Assembly (NCBI RefSeq): GCF_027853335.1 | Contig: NZ_JAFEUS010000002.1 | Coordinates: forward strand, 2,526,514-2,590,513 | Length of the DNA: 64,000 nucleotides | From: Leucobacter sp. UCMA 4100 | Lineage (GTDB): Bacteria > Actinomycetota > Actinomycetes > Actinomycetales > Microbacteriaceae | Reading direction: 5' to 3' | Part shown: positions 17,664-26,781 of the stretch, one piece after another | Layout: each line of letters opens with the position of its first letter | How positions within the stretch are numbered: the stretch's first letter is position 1 | Position numbers and translations under genes: made by a program | Notes under the pieces: generated by a model | Seen by the model: only the letters and a program-made list of their open reading frames with translations | Told to the model about the DNA's origin: nothing | Databases searched by the model: none

Positions 17664-18443
17664 ATGGCACAGCGCGCAGAAGAAACGATCTCTGGCACCG
17701 CGAAGGTATTCAGGTTTTTTCGAGATCTTCTCGTCATCGTCGTTATCGCCTTCGTTGCCTCGTACGCGCTCAAGACGTTTCTCGTTCGCGCCTTCTACAT
17801 TCCCTCTGGCTCGATGAAAGAGACCCTGCAGGTGAATGACCGCATTCTCGTCAACCAGCTCGTGCCGAACGTGCAAAAGGTTGACCGAGGCGACATCGTC
17901 GTCTTTCGTGACCCGGGCGGGTGGGTATACCCACAGGCAATGCCAGAGGCGAACGGCTTTCAGAAAGTGCTGCAGCAGATCGGCCTCGCCGCTGAGGTCA
18001 CCGACGAGTACGTCGTCAAACGCGTGATTGGTGTTGGCGGCGACCACGTCGAGTGCTGTGACATGAACGGCCTCATGATGATTAACGGTGTGCCGATTCG
18101 GGAGCCCTACGTGGTCATGCCCGAGGGTGCAACGAGGGTTTCTGAGATCGACTTTGACGTGACGGTTCCCGAGGGTTCGGTCTGGGTTATGGGCGACAAC
18201 CGGTACGCGTCGAAAGATTCACGCTACAACCAAGACCAGCCGGGCAAGGGCTTCGTGAGCGAAGACGAGATCGTGGGCCGGGCCTTCCTGCTGAACTGGC
18301 CGCTCAACCGTTTTGGGCTGCTTGACAGCTACTCTGACGTGTTTGCCGGCCTTGACGATGCGAAGCAGGGTGACGGCGAGCCGCAAGAGGGCGGCGACGA
18401 TGCCCAGCGCAACGAAGACGACGAAAAGCCCAAGGAGCAGTAG
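17664..18443 (+). CDS. lepB: Signal peptidase I
   Basis: This membrane-anchored Ser/Lys protease removes signal peptides from exported preproteins. I chose the ATG at 17664, with GAGG 5 nt upstream; a GTG 27 nt earlier has no ribosome binding site. One transmembrane helix spans about residues 20-36. The catalytic serine is Ser50 in IPSGSMKETL and the general-base lysine is in VVKRVIGVGGD (near 119). Box E reads MGDNR..S.DSR. After about residue 230 there is an acidic, low-complexity tail rich in Asp, Glu, Gly and Gln. It sits between rplS and rnhB as in many Actinobacteria. Confidence 0.95.
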   Translation: MAQRAEETISGTAKVFRFFRDLLVIVVIAFVASYALKTFLVRAFYIPSGSMKETLQVNDRILVNQLVPNVQKVDRGDIVVFRDPGGWVYPQAMPEANGFQKVLQQIGLAAEVTDEYVVKRVIGVGGDHVECCDMNGLMMINGVPIREPYVVMPEGATRVSEIDFDVTVPEGSVWVMGDNRYASKDSRYNQDQPGKGFVSEDEIVGRAFLLNWPLNRFGLLDSYSDVFAGLDDAKQGDGEPQEGGDDAQRNEDDEKPKEQ

Positions 18444-18445
18444 CG

Positions 18446-19129
18446 GTGCGGGCGCTTGCACCTGACCCCGAGAAAGACCCGACGCTTGCGTTTGAACACG
18501 AGCAGCTTGAGCGTTACCCCGACTACCTTGGCGTGATCGGCCTTGACGAGGCGGGGCGCGGCGCGATTGCGGGGCCTGTCTCGGTCGGTGCGCACGTTGT
18601 TCAGCGCGGCACGACCTCGTTTCCCGAGGGACTGCGCGACTCGAAGCTGCTGAGCGAAGCGAGGCGGGAGTGGATCTTTCCAACGGTGCTCGAATGGGGC
18701 GTCGGCGCGGTTGGCTTCGGTCAGCCGGGCGATATCGACGAGCACGGCATCACGACAATGCTCGGTAGAGCGGGACGTGATGCGTTGCTCTCGGTGCACG
18801 AGCAGGGCATCGACGTGCGCAAGTGCCTCATCGTGGTCGACGGCTCGCACGACTGGCTCTCTGAGGCCCTCCTGCAGCCCCTGCACGTGTTGACGCGCGT
18901 TGGCGCTGACCGGCAACACGCGAGCGTCGCGGCGGCTTCGCTGAGAGCTAAGGTCGAGCGTGATCGACTGATGCTCGAGGCACACGAATCGCTGCCGCAC
19001 TACGCGTGGAACAAAAATAAAGGCTATGGCGCCACGGCACACTACGACGGCATCAGGCAGTACGGCCTCACCCCGCAGCACCGGGCGAGCTGGATCAAGC
19101 CGAACACCATCGAGCGCGCGGTACACTAA
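18446..19129 (+). CDS. rnhB: Ribonuclease HII
   Basis: RNase HII nicks RNA-DNA hybrids and removes ribonucleotides misincorporated in DNA. The catalytic motif GLDEAGRGAIAGPV has Asp34 and Glu35. VVDGSHD and SVAAASLRAKVERDRLM carry the remaining acidic residues, and NKGYGATAHY is the substrate-binding GYGT-type motif. The GTG start lies 2 nt after the lepB stop, so the two are probably co-transcribed. The first 28 residues are a short non-conserved extension. Confidence 0.95.
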   Translation: MRALAPDPEKDPTLAFEHEQLERYPDYLGVIGLDEAGRGAIAGPVSVGAHVVQRGTTSFPEGLRDSKLLSEARREWIFPTVLEWGVGAVGFGQPGDIDEHGITTMLGRAGRDALLSVHEQGIDVRKCLIVVDGSHDWLSEALLQPLHVLTRVGADRQHASVAAASLRAKVERDRLMLEAHESLPHYAWNKNKGYGATAHYDGIRQYGLTPQHRASWIKPNTIERAVH

Positions 19130-19134
19130 AGACC

Positions 19135-20013
19135 GTGCTCAACGAAACGCTTAACGCCTCGGCGCCCATCGGGGTGTTCGATTCTGGGGTCGGCGGCCTG
19201 ACGGTGGCGCGAGCTATTCGCGACCTGTTGCCGCACGAGTCACTCATTTATGTCGCCGATACGGCGCACACTCCTTACGGCCCACGGCCTATCGCCGAGG
19301 TTCGCGAGCTCGCCCTGAGGGTGCTTGACGACCTGGTCGCGCGTGGCGTGAAGATTCTCGTGATTGCCTGCAACACCGCCTCTGCGGCGGTCTTACGCGA
19401 CGCCTACGAGCGCTACGATGTGCCCGTTGTTGAGGTTATCGCCCCGACGGTGCGTAGCGCGCTCGCGATCACGAAGACCGGCAGGGTAGGGCTCATCGGT
19501 ACCGAAGGGACGATTACCTCGCGCGTGTACGACGATCTCTTCACCGTGCGCCCCGATGTGACGCTGAACTCGGTCGCGTGCCCGCGTTTTGTCGAACTCG
19601 TTGAGGCGGGAAAGACCTCTGGCGAAGAGGTCGTGCAGGTCGCAACTGAGTATCTCGCGCCGCTCATCGACGAAGACATCGACACGCTCGTGCTCGGCTG
19701 CACCCACTACCCGTTTTTGCGTGGAGCAATTCGCCAGGTGGTGGGCCCGCGCGTCACGCTCGTCTCGAGCGACATTGAAACCGCTAACCAGGTCTACGAA
19801 GTACTGAGCGACCTGCACCTCAACGCCCCCGAGAGCGACCACGATCCCGTCGTGACGTTCGAGGGCACCGGGTCAGAGTCGGCGGTGCAGCGAGAGCTTG
19901 CCAACCGAATGCTCGGCGTGAGCATTCCGAACATCATGAGACAACACACGAAGCAACTGACAGCGCCAAGCGCGACACCAGCGCTCAAGGCCCTGCCGCT
20001 CGAAAAGGAGTAA
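19135..20013 (+). CDS. murI: Glutamate racemase
   Basis: MurI converts L-glutamate to D-glutamate for peptidoglycan. The N-terminal [18 protein letters not shown] and the two catalytic cysteines in ACNTASAAV (near residue 79) and LGCTHYPFL (near 190) are intact. The length is 292 residues. The GTG start has no ribosome binding site. A TACACT box inside the end of rnhB (19122-19127) ends 7 nt before it, suggesting an internal promoter and a leaderless mRNA in addition to read-through from lepB-rnhB. Confidence 0.96.
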   Translation: MLNETLNASAPIGVFDSGVGGLTVARAIRDLLPHESLIYVADTAHTPYGPRPIAEVRELALRVLDDLVARGVKILVIACNTASAAVLRDAYERYDVPVVEVIAPTVRSALAITKTGRVGLIGTEGTITSRVYDDLFTVRPDVTLNSVACPRFVELVEAGKTSGEEVVQVATEYLAPLIDEDIDTLVLGCTHYPFLRGAIRQVVGPRVTLVSSDIETANQVYEVLSDLHLNAPESDHDPVVTFEGTGSESAVQRELANRMLGVSIPNIMRQHTKQLTAPSATPALKALPLEKE

Positions 20014-20017
20014 CACC

Positions 20018-20755
20018 ATGACCCAACGTGCCGACGGTCGCAGCCCCGACGAACTGCGCGAGATCACGATCGAGCGAGGCTGGAGCGCCCAGGCTGAGGG
20101 AAGCGCCCTTATCTCGTTCGGTAACACGAAGGTGCTGTGCACCGCATCGTTTACGAACGGTGTGCCGCGCTGGTTGAAGGGTAAGGGCACCGGCTGGGTC
20201 ACCGCCGAGTACTCGATGCTGCCTCGCTCGACGAACGAGCGCATGGATCGCGAGTCGGTTCGCGGCAAGATTGGTGGCCGCACGCACGAGATCTCGCGCC
20301 TTATCGGCCGCTCGCTTCGTGCCATCATCGACACGAAGAAGCTGGGCGAGAACACCATCGTCATCGACTGTGACGTGCTGCAGGCCGACGGCGGAACCCG
20401 CACGGCAGCCATTACGGGTGCGTACGTTGCTCTCGTCGACGCGGTTGAGTGGGGCCGCAAGAATGGCTTCATCTCGCAAAAGGCCGAGGTGCTCACCGAC
20501 AGCGTCGCGGCCGTCTCGGTCGGCATCATCGATGGAACCCCCATGCTCGATCTCCCTTACGTCGAAGACGTGCGCGCCGAGACCGACATGAACGTTGTCG
20601 TGACCGGCAGCGGTGACTTCGTCGAGGTGCAGGGAACCGCCGAGGGCGCACCCTTTAAGCGCGACGAGCTTGACGCGCTGCTCGATCTTGCCGTGGGCGG
20701 AGCAAAAACGCTCACAGGCGTGCAGGCCAAGACGCTCATGGAGAAGCTCTCGTGA
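20018..20755 (+). CDS. rph: Ribonuclease PH
   Basis: RNase PH is a phosphorolytic 3'-5' exoribonuclease that trims tRNA 3' ends. The sequence is canonical: [55 protein letters not shown]-like [11 protein letters not shown], and [18 protein letters not shown] for phosphate and metal binding. The length is 245 residues, which is normal. It starts 4 nt after murI with AAAAGGAG upstream, and rdgB starts at its stop codon. The murI-rph-rdgB order is common in Actinobacteria. Confidence 0.97.
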   Translation: MTQRADGRSPDELREITIERGWSAQAEGSALISFGNTKVLCTASFTNGVPRWLKGKGTGWVTAEYSMLPRSTNERMDRESVRGKIGGRTHEISRLIGRSLRAIIDTKKLGENTIVIDCDVLQADGGTRTAAITGAYVALVDAVEWGRKNGFISQKAEVLTDSVAAVSVGIIDGTPMLDLPYVEDVRAETDMNVVVTGSGDFVEVQGTAEGAPFKRDELDALLDLAVGGAKTLTGVQAKTLMEKLS

Positions 20756-21342
20756 TGCGCGTCGTTCTCGCCTCGCACAACCGCAAGAAGCTTGAAGAGC
20801 TCCGTCGTATCATCGGCCCGAAGGTGCCCGCGATCGAACTCGTGGGCTACGACGGCCCCGAGCCGGTTGAAGACGGCACAAGCTTCGCCGAAAACGCCCT
20901 CATCAAGGCCCGAGCCGCAGCGGCTCACACTGGCCTTCCAGCGATCGCCGATGACTCTGGCATCGCCGTTGATATTCTCGGCGGATCGCCGGGCATCTTC
21001 TCGGCTCGCTGGGGAGGCCCGGCTCGCGACGATCTCGCGAACCTCGAGCTGCTCAAGTGGCAGCTGAGCGATGTCGCGCACCCGCACCGTGGTGGCGCAT
21101 TTATGTGTGCTGCTGTGCTCGTCGCGCCGAACGGCGACGAGGTGACCCGCATGGGTGAGTGGCGAGGTACGATTCTTGAGCAGCCAAGGGGAGCGAACGG
21201 CTTCGGCTACGATCCGCTGTTTCAGCCCGATGGTTTCGAGCGTTCGGCGGCAGAACTCACGCCCGCCGAGAAAGATGCCGAGTCGCATCGCACGCGCGCC
21301 TTCACGGCGCTCGTTGCTGATCTCAACCGACTAGCTGAGTAG
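20755..21342 (+). CDS. rdgB: XTP/dITP diphosphatase (RdgB/HAM1 family)
   Basis: The enzyme hydrolyses dITP, dXTP and ITP to monophosphates and keeps deaminated purines out of nucleic acids. It has VLASHNRKKLEELR, TSFAENALIKARAAA, IADDSGIAVD and GANGFGYDPLF, the family signatures, over 195 residues. The start is the ATG at 20755, which shares its first base with the rph stop (TGATG); a GTG one codon earlier is also possible. The 3' end overlaps the convergent LysE gene by 12 nt. Confidence 0.95.
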   Translation: MRVVLASHNRKKLEELRRIIGPKVPAIELVGYDGPEPVEDGTSFAENALIKARAAAAHTGLPAIADDSGIAVDILGGSPGIFSARWGGPARDDLANLELLKWQLSDVAHPHRGGAFMCAAVLVAPNGDEVTRMGEWRGTILEQPRGANGFGYDPLFQPDGFERSAAELTPAEKDAESHRTRAFTALVADLNRLAE

Positions 21343-21963
21343 AGCGAGCAGCACCTCTGCGAGAATCGTGAGCGCCACGAGAATGAACACGGCGCCCGCG
21401 ACGACGTCGAACCATGGAGCAACGCGGCCGAACCAGGCCCGAAAGGCTTGTGAAGACGATGCGAGGGCTACGGCGACAAACCAGACGACGCCGGTTGACA
21501 CCATGACCGCGATGATGGTCGCACTCGTGACCCAATCGGTGTGGGCCGGAAGAAACTGGCTGAGCAGTGCGGTGAAGAAGATGAGCGCCTTCGGATTGGC
21601 AATGTTCGTCACAAAGCCGAGCAGAAATGGGCGGCTCGTCACGGTGACGTCGGGAGTTTCGCTGCGCTCACGCAACTGAGCGATGCCACCCCGAAGGCTC
21701 TTCACGCCGAGCCAGATGAGCACGCACGAGCCCGCGACCTGCAACGTCGGTAACAGCACGGGGAAGGTGCGAATGAGCGCACTCATACCGAGCACCGATG
21801 CCGTTGCCCACACGAGGTTGCCGGTCATGATGCCGAGCGCCGCGAGCACGGCGGGGTGACGGTCACGAATGCCGAGCTTGAGGAGCAGGAAGATATCGGG
21901 CCCGGGCATCGCAATAGCGGCGAGCCACGCGATGAGCAGCGCGCCCCAACTTGCGGCGGTCAC
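21331..21963 (-). CDS. LysE/RhtB-family amino-acid exporter
   Basis: The 210-residue membrane protein has about six transmembrane segments. The family motif is at the N-terminus (AMPGPDIFLLLKLGIR, near residues 18-33), and GFVTNIANPKALIFF lies in the middle. Members export amino acids or homoserine lactones, and the exact substrate cannot be told here. The start is a GTG at 21963. The gene is convergent with rdgB and stands alone. No regulator is adjacent. Confidence 0.88.
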   Translation of the reverse strand: MTAASWGALLIAWLAAIAMPGPDIFLLLKLGIRDRHPAVLAALGIMTGNLVWATASVLGMSALIRTFPVLLPTLQVAGSCVLIWLGVKSLRGGIAQLRERSETPDVTVTSRPFLLGFVTNIANPKALIFFTALLSQFLPAHTDWVTSATIIAVMVSTGVVWFVAVALASSSQAFRAWFGRVAPWFDVVAGAVFILVALTILAEVLLALLS

Positions 21964-22099
21964 GCGTCGAACCCGACGGCTCGACGAGACACTCGTGTTT
22001 CGTGACTTTCGTCAATGACGGTGGGGCTTGAGAAGGGTGGTTTGCAAGGCACCTCACTATCATTTCAGATTGCGTGAGCAGCCGGTTACCATCGCATGC

Positions 22100-22621
22100 A
22101 TGAACCTGTATTTTCGTCTGCTGATGCTGTATTTAGGGCAGTGGCGTCGCTCGAAGCTTGGGGTGTGGAGCACGGGAACGAAGACGTTTCGTGTCATGCC
22201 CAACGACCTCGACCTCTTGGGCCACATGAATAACGGTCGCTACCTCACCCTCTGCGATCTGGGCCGCATGGACCTCATGATGCGTTCTGGGTACTGGAAA
22301 CGGCTCACGGCAGCGGGCTGGTATCCGGTCGTCGCAGGCCAGATGGTGAGCTATCGTCGCTCGCTCAACCCCTTTCAAAAGTTTCAGCTCACCTCACGTA
22401 TGCTCGGATTCGACGAGCATGGTGTGTACATCGAGCACACCTTCCGCACCCGAGAGCATGTGTGCGCCCAGGTGCATCTGCGTGCTCGTTTCCTCAAAAA
22501 GACCGGGGGAAAGGTGAGTGACGACGAACTGCGAGCATTCCTCGGGAGCGACCTTGCTGCCATGCCAGAGGTGCCTGAGTGGCTCTCGGAGTGGGCTGCG
22601 AGCACTCGTTCGTTACGCTAA
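22100..22621 (+). CDS. Thioesterase-like hotdog-fold protein
   Basis: The 173-residue protein resembles the 4-hydroxybenzoyl-CoA thioesterase type (4HBT_2). Its core begins TKTFRVMPNDLDLLGHMNNGRYLTLCDLGR, with the Asp and HMNN helix start typical of acyl-CoA thioesterases, and continues into a YRRSLNPFQKFQLTSR strand. The ATG at 22100 lies 7 nt after a TACCAT box and has no clear ribosome binding site, so the leader is probably very short. The first 20 residues are hydrophobic and may form a membrane-associated helix. The substrate is unknown. Confidence 0.8.
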   Translation: MNLYFRLLMLYLGQWRRSKLGVWSTGTKTFRVMPNDLDLLGHMNNGRYLTLCDLGRMDLMMRSGYWKRLTAAGWYPVVAGQMVSYRRSLNPFQKFQLTSRMLGFDEHGVYIEHTFRTREHVCAQVHLRARFLKKTGGKVSDDELRAFLGSDLAAMPEVPEWLSEWAASTRSLR

Positions 22622-22702
22622 GCGACGCTTCGGCGCGCCACGCGTGGTGCAACCTGCCTCATGCACGCTAGACTTATCTGGTTCGTGCAATGAAGCGAGC
22701 GA

Positions 22703-22783
<81 letters not shown>

Positions 22784-22794
22784 CCGTAAGAAAA

Positions 22795-22837
22795 CGTAGG
22801 GGCGGAAGCATTCGAATGCTTCCGCCCCTACGTTTTT
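22795..22837. terminator. Bidirectional terminator after tRNA-Leu
   Basis: A 38-bp perfect palindrome (19-bp arms, 22795-22832) is flanked by AAAA on the left and TTTTT on the right. It can serve both tRNA-Leu and the convergent ctaB gene. Confidence 0.9.
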
Positions 22838-22916
22838 GATATCTGACTTCTTTGCCGGGCCTGAAGGTTTACGGTTGCCCCTCAAACGGGCAATCGTAGC
22901 CAGCTCACCTGTCTTG

Positions 22917-23984
22917 CTACGGCAGCAACGGCCCGATCGAGATCATGAGGCTGTAGGCCATGATGATGATGAGCGAGAAGCGGAACATGCGGCGGGCCCA
23001 AGCGTTATCATCTTTCGCTTTGAAGCCCTGCACGCCAATGACGAGCCACCAGATGCCGAGCACCCCCATGACCGCCGCATACACCCAGCCGGTGTACCCG
23101 AGCGGGGTGAGGGCGATTGATGATGCGACGTAAGCGACGGTGTAGATGAGAATCTGCACCTTTGCCGCTGGCACGCCATGGACGACCGTAATGACGGGCA
23201 CACCGGCGCGGGCGTACTCGTCACGGCGGTACACCGCAATCGAGTAGAACTCAGGCATCTGCCAAAAGAAAATCGCGAGAAAGACGAGCACCGCGGCCGC
23301 GTCGATGCTGCCGGTGACAGCGACGTACCCGGCGAAGATCGGTGCCGCTCCCGAGATGCTGCCGACGAGAGTGCCGTGCACGCTCATGCGCTTCGAGAGC
23401 ATCCCGTACAGCACAACGTAGGTGAAGAAACCGGCGAGTCCGGTGATCACCACGAGCCAGTTGGTCCAGGCGACGAGCATGGCGTTGCCAACAACGAAGA
23501 GCACGATTGAGAAGACCACAGCGTTGCGCACGCTGATGCTGCCCGAAACGGTTGCCCGCTTCTTGGTACGTTCCATGCGGTCATCGATGTCGCGGTCGAG
23601 TACGTTGTTCAGCACGCATGCAGCAGCGATGACGAGCGTCGTGCCGAAGATGGTCGCGAGAAAGAGGGGAGTATCAAATTCGCGGGCGACACCAGAGGCC
23701 AGCAAAAAGCCGGCAGCCGCGGTGAGTACGTTGCCATAGAGTACGCCAGGCTTCGTGAGCGAGTAGTACCTGGCAAATGTGGCTCTGAACGTGTCGCCGT
23801 CGGCCCGTGACGCGATTTTTGCGTCGGTGCCGCGACTGCGTTCAGAGAAGACCGCTGCGTCTGCGAGCTCCGAGAATTCGGGAGCCGCAACACTCTCTCT
23901 TGCAGCGGCTTCGCGATCGTTCTTGGCAGTTGTGGGAACGTTCGAAAGCGGTTGGTTATCTTCTGAGAACCCGCTAGCGGGCAT
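22917..23984 (-). CDS. ctaB: Protoheme IX farnesyltransferase (heme O synthase)
   Basis: This UbiA-family membrane enzyme attaches a farnesyl group to heme B to give heme O for cytochrome oxidases. The first Asp-rich motif, NNVLDRDIDDRMERTKKR, is exact for heme O synthases, and about nine membrane helices follow. The length is 355 residues because of an N-terminal, Ser/Ala/Glu-rich extension of about 70 residues before the conserved YYSLTKPGVLYGN. The ATG at 23984 is preceded by GAAAGGTCAG. The gene is monocistronic and no cytochrome oxidase genes are in the window. The extension has no recognisable domain. Confidence 0.93.
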   Translation of the reverse strand: MPASGFSEDNQPLSNVPTTAKNDREAAARESVAAPEFSELADAAVFSERSRGTDAKIASRADGDTFRATFARYYSLTKPGVLYGNVLTAAAGFLLASGVAREFDTPLFLATIFGTTLVIAAACVLNNVLDRDIDDRMERTKKRATVSGSISVRNAVVFSIVLFVVGNAMLVAWTNWLVVITGLAGFFTYVVLYGMLSKRMSVHGTLVGSISGAAPIFAGYVAVTGSIDAAAVLVFLAIFFWQMPEFYSIAVYRRDEYARAGVPVITVVHGVPAAKVQILIYTVAYVASSIALTPLGYTGWVYAAVMGVLGIWWLVIGVQGFKAKDDNAWARRMFRFSLIIIMAYSLMISIGPLLP

Positions 23985-24370
23985 GCGGATCTGACCTTTC
24001 TCAAGCCAGTGCGACCTGTGACTTGGGATGCCGCGGTTGGGTGCGGCGTGTTCGCATCGTCACGGTGCCGGGACCGTGACGCAAACTATACAAACGTATG
24101 CATTAAATATACCGCCCCAATATATGTACAAGCTTGCAGAGCCCCGAGTGGCGCTCGGGGCTGCCGCGCAGAGGCTCGCTTGTGAGCGGTGAACGGGATG
24201 AAAGATTTTTTATGATCCGCTGCGAAACGAGTGAAATCGGAGAAAGTGCTAGTCAGCTCACACTTTTGCGACAGGTGTCGTGTCGCCTGCGTGATCCGGC
24301 GACACCGTAATTATGCATCAGGGTGGGTTTCAAGTTGTGACGCGGGCTCAGCTCTTTCTATGCTGGGTAC
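23985..24370. other. Divergent intergenic region between ctaB and the lipoprotein gene
   Basis: These 386 bp contain no gene. There is an unusually AT-rich patch (about 24085-24135) with several TATA-like boxes, probably holding the ctaB promoter on the minus strand. A GCCCCGAG..CTCGGGGC hairpin (24140-24162) and a GTGTCGCC..GGCGACAC dyad (24280-24305) follow. The lipoprotein promoter is at the right end. Confidence 0.5.
24335..24364 (+). promoter_or_regulatory. Promoter of the lipoprotein gene (leaderless)
   Basis: TTGTGA (24335-24340), an 18-bp spacer and TATGCT (24359-24364) form a good housekeeping promoter. The -10 ends 6 nt before the ATG at 24371, so transcription should start at the initiation codon. 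Confidence 0.6.
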
Positions 24371-25153
24371 ATGGCATCATTGAAAAAGATCACCGCGTTT
24401 ACTACTCTTGCGCTCGTTGCGACCCTCGGCTTGACCGGTTGCGGCGATGACGCTAAGCCGGCTTCGGCACCGAAAGGCCAGGAGCAGGCAGAGAAAGCTT
24501 CGACGAGCGAGCTCACGGCCGATACTTTTGTGCAGCGCATCAATGATGCTCAGTACAAGGCTGGTTCAGCAAGCATGCTCATGGAAATGTCGCAGATGGG
24601 AATGGACATGGAGGCAACCGCCGATGTGGTCATTTCTGAAAAGCCTGAAGACGTTGCGATGAGCATGACCATGAGCATGCCTGGCACCGACAGTGAGATG
24701 AAAATGATCATGATCGGTACCGACGCGTACATGAACATGGGCGAGATGACCCAGAACAAGTTCGCCAAGCTCTCGCTCGATGAGCTTGATGGCGCTGGCA
24801 TGGGCAATCTCGAATCGCAGAGCAACCCAGCAGCACAGTTTGAACTTTTCGAAAAAGCACTCACCGACTTCAAGGTTGGCGACACTGAAAAGATCGACGG
24901 CGTTGAGACCACGAAGTACACGCTCTCACTCGACACGAAGATCGTTGTTGAAGAGGGCGGGCAAGAGATGACCCCCGAGGTGAGCGAGCTCCTTGGCGAT
25001 ACCCTCACCTACGAGATGTACGTCGATAGCGATGACCTTCCAAAGCGCATCGTCATGCCAATGGGCGATGGCGAGACGGTTATTACCTTCTCTGACTGGG
25101 GCAAGGACATGAAGGTTGAAGCTCCTGCTGACGATGAGATCGTAGAGTTCTAA
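24371..25153 (+). CDS. Secreted lipoprotein, LppX/LprG-like
   Basis: The 260-residue protein has a type II signal peptide with lipobox GLTGC, giving a lipidated Cys24. After a charged linker comes an alpha/beta domain of about 200 residues rich in methionine in its first half (MLMEMSQMGMDME and MSMTMSMPG). The fold pattern (variable strands, then VETTKYTLSLD and LPKRIVM) fits the LolA-like lipoproteins of Actinobacteria, such as LppX and LprG. Such proteins carry hydrophobic molecules at the cell surface. The ligand is unknown. It is monocistronic, with its own promoter and terminator. Confidence 0.8.
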   Translation: MASLKKITAFTTLALVATLGLTGCGDDAKPASAPKGQEQAEKASTSELTADTFVQRINDAQYKAGSASMLMEMSQMGMDMEATADVVISEKPEDVAMSMTMSMPGTDSEMKMIMIGTDAYMNMGEMTQNKFAKLSLDELDGAGMGNLESQSNPAAQFELFEKALTDFKVGDTEKIDGVETTKYTLSLDTKIVVEEGGQEMTPEVSELLGDTLTYEMYVDSDDLPKRIVMPMGDGETVITFSDWGKDMKVEAPADDEIVEF

Positions 25154-25216
25154 GACCAGTCTTTAACGCGATTGACGGCGTAGCCTCGTAGCGAAGCGCC
25201 GAAGCGCCGAAGCACG

Positions 25217-25260
25217 ACAACGTCGGCCTTATCCTCACGGGTAAGGCCGACGTTGTGTTT
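25217..25260. terminator. Terminator between the lipoprotein gene and the alkyladenine glycosylase gene
   Basis: A 15-bp perfect stem (25217-25231 with 25242-25256) is followed by TGTTTGTG. It lies between convergent genes. Confidence 0.8.
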
Positions 25261-25286
25261 GTGGCCACCGTTCCGGGGCGACCAAG

Positions 25287-25961
25287 TCAGTGCGATGTAC
25301 TGGGAGGCCGCCACGCCGGTGCGCCCCGGCCGGGGCGAAATGCTGAAACGGTCGGGTCGCCTGACAGCCAGAAGCGCCATGAAAAGTCAGTACCCCCTGC
25401 ATGACCCGCAACCCCCACTCGCGGGCCGCTCATGATTGATGCGGTGGGAGCGGGGGATGGGAACTCCAAATGGAATGGGGCGGCAAACAGATCGAGCCCG
25501 TCGTGCGTTTCGCGGGTGATGCCGAGAGCTGCAGCGAGGTTGCCGGGGCCCTTCGCGAGAGCGGCGTGCGCGATGGGGGTAGCCGTGCTGCGCGATCCGC
25601 GTTTTTCAAGGCGCCTGGTGATCGCGAGGTCGGCGCCATCGACGACCTCGGCTGAGCGCACGAGAACCCCAGAGGCGATGCCGCTTGGCGAACACACAAG
25701 GTTCAGTGCGTAGTGCATGCCGTAGTTCAGGTAGACGTATGCGTGTCCGGGATCACCGAACATTGACGCGTTGCGATCGGTCTTGCGATCTTTCGAATGC
25801 GAGCCAGCATCGTATGGCCCCGGCACGCCGACTCCGTGATAGGCCTCGACCTCGGTGATGCGCAGCGTGACCTGTCCGGCTGGTGAGTCGACCGTGAGCA
25901 GCGTACCGAGCACGCGTGGTGCCACCTCGAGCGCGTGAGCGAAGAAAAACGAGCGATCCAT
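25287..25961 (-). CDS. mpg: DNA-3-methyladenine glycosylase (AAG/Mpg family)
   Basis: This base-excision repair enzyme removes alkylated purines. It has ITEVEAYHG (the glutamate that activates water), ASMFGDPGHAYVYLNYGMHY and GVLVRSAEV, plus KGPGNLAAALGI near the C-terminus. I start at the ATG at 25961, which gives MDRSFFFAHALEVAPRVLG and 224 residues; upstream in-frame codons look non-conserved. An extended -10 (TGC-CATACT on the minus strand, 25978-25970) ends 8 nt before the start. Confidence 0.92.
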   Translation of the reverse strand: MDRSFFFAHALEVAPRVLGTLLTVDSPAGQVTLRITEVEAYHGVGVPGPYDAGSHSKDRKTDRNASMFGDPGHAYVYLNYGMHYALNLVCSPSGIASGVLVRSAEVVDGADLAITRRLEKRGSRSTATPIAHAALAKGPGNLAAALGITRETHDGLDLFAAPFHLEFPSPAPTASIMSGPRVGVAGHAGGTDFSWRFWLSGDPTVSAFRPGRGAPAWRPPSTSH

Positions 25962-26048
25962 TGCACTCAAGTATGGCACCGAGGCTGTGAAGACGCGGGT
26001 TTTCAGTCTTGGGAATAAACCCTGCAGGGGCGGCGTTACACCATGCAT

Positions 26049-26062
26049 ACGCCAATTGGCGT
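26049..26062. promoter_or_regulatory. Perfect 14-bp palindrome upstream of yceI
   Basis: ACGCCAATTGGCGT is a perfect palindrome 28 nt before the yceI start codon. Its position and symmetry suit a repressor operator. No candidate regulator is next to it. Confidence 0.35.
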
Positions 26063-26090
26063 GACACGCTTATCACGAAGGGAAACCCTT

Positions 26091-26648
26091 ATGACCATTA
26101 CCGCTGAACAGATTCCTGGCTACCAAGCTGGCACCTGGACCATTGACCCGGCCCACTCAGAGGTGACCTTTTCAGTGCGGCACATGGCGATCAGTAAGGT
26201 CAAGGGCCGTTTTGAGAACTTTGACGCCACGTTCGTCACCGCTCCGAACCCTCTCGACTCGACCGTGAAAGCGACCGTTGAGGTTGCCTCGGTGAACACG
26301 AAGCAGGCGCAGCGCGACGAACACCTTCGCACGAGCGACTTCTTCAAGGCTGACGAGTTTCCACAGCTCACCTTCGAGTCGACCGGTGCTCGCGAAGAGA
26401 ACGGCGAACTGAAGGTTGACGGTAACCTCACGATGCGCGGCGTTACGAAGCCCGTCACCTTCGACTTCGAGTTCGGCGGCGTTGTCGTTGACGGCTACGG
26501 CCAGACGAAGGCGGGCTTTGAAGCGAAGACCGTGGTGAACCGCGAAGACTTCGGTGTGAACTGGAACTCGGCGCTGGACCAGGGCGGTTTCGTGCTCGCC
26601 AGCGACGTCACGATTGCACTCGACGTGCAGGCCACACTTCAGCAGTAA
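26091..26648 (+). CDS. YceI-family polyisoprenoid-binding protein
   Basis: The 185-residue protein has the YceI lipocalin-like beta-barrel: GTWTIDPAHSEVTFSVRHMAISKVKGRF at the N-terminus, HLRTSDFFKADEFPQLTFEST in the middle and VVNREDFGVNWN near the end. E. coli relatives bind polyisoprenoids in the periplasm. This one has no signal peptide, as is usual for actinobacterial members, and should be cytoplasmic. The ATG at 26091 follows AAGGGAAA. A perfect palindrome upstream may be an operator. The physiological role is not known. Confidence 0.88.
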   Translation: MTITAEQIPGYQAGTWTIDPAHSEVTFSVRHMAISKVKGRFENFDATFVTAPNPLDSTVKATVEVASVNTKQAQRDEHLRTSDFFKADEFPQLTFESTGAREENGELKVDGNLTMRGVTKPVTFDFEFGGVVVDGYGQTKAGFEAKTVVNREDFGVNWNSALDQGGFVLASDVTIALDVQATLQQ

Positions 26649-26682
26649 CGGGTTTCATGAGCGGCAATGGCCGTGAGAACGG

Positions 26683-26723
26683 GCGGCGAGATTCTGTAGA
26701 GAGTCTCGCCGCTTCGTCGTTTC
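26683..26723 (+). terminator. Terminator after yceI
   Basis: GCGGCGAGA (26683-26691) pairs with TCTCGCCGC (26704-26712), followed by a T-rich stretch. Confidence 0.7.
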
Positions 26724-26781
26724 TGAGTGCCTGCTCGCGGTAGGATGGCCTGAACACCACAGTTATATCGAGGAGGCACTG

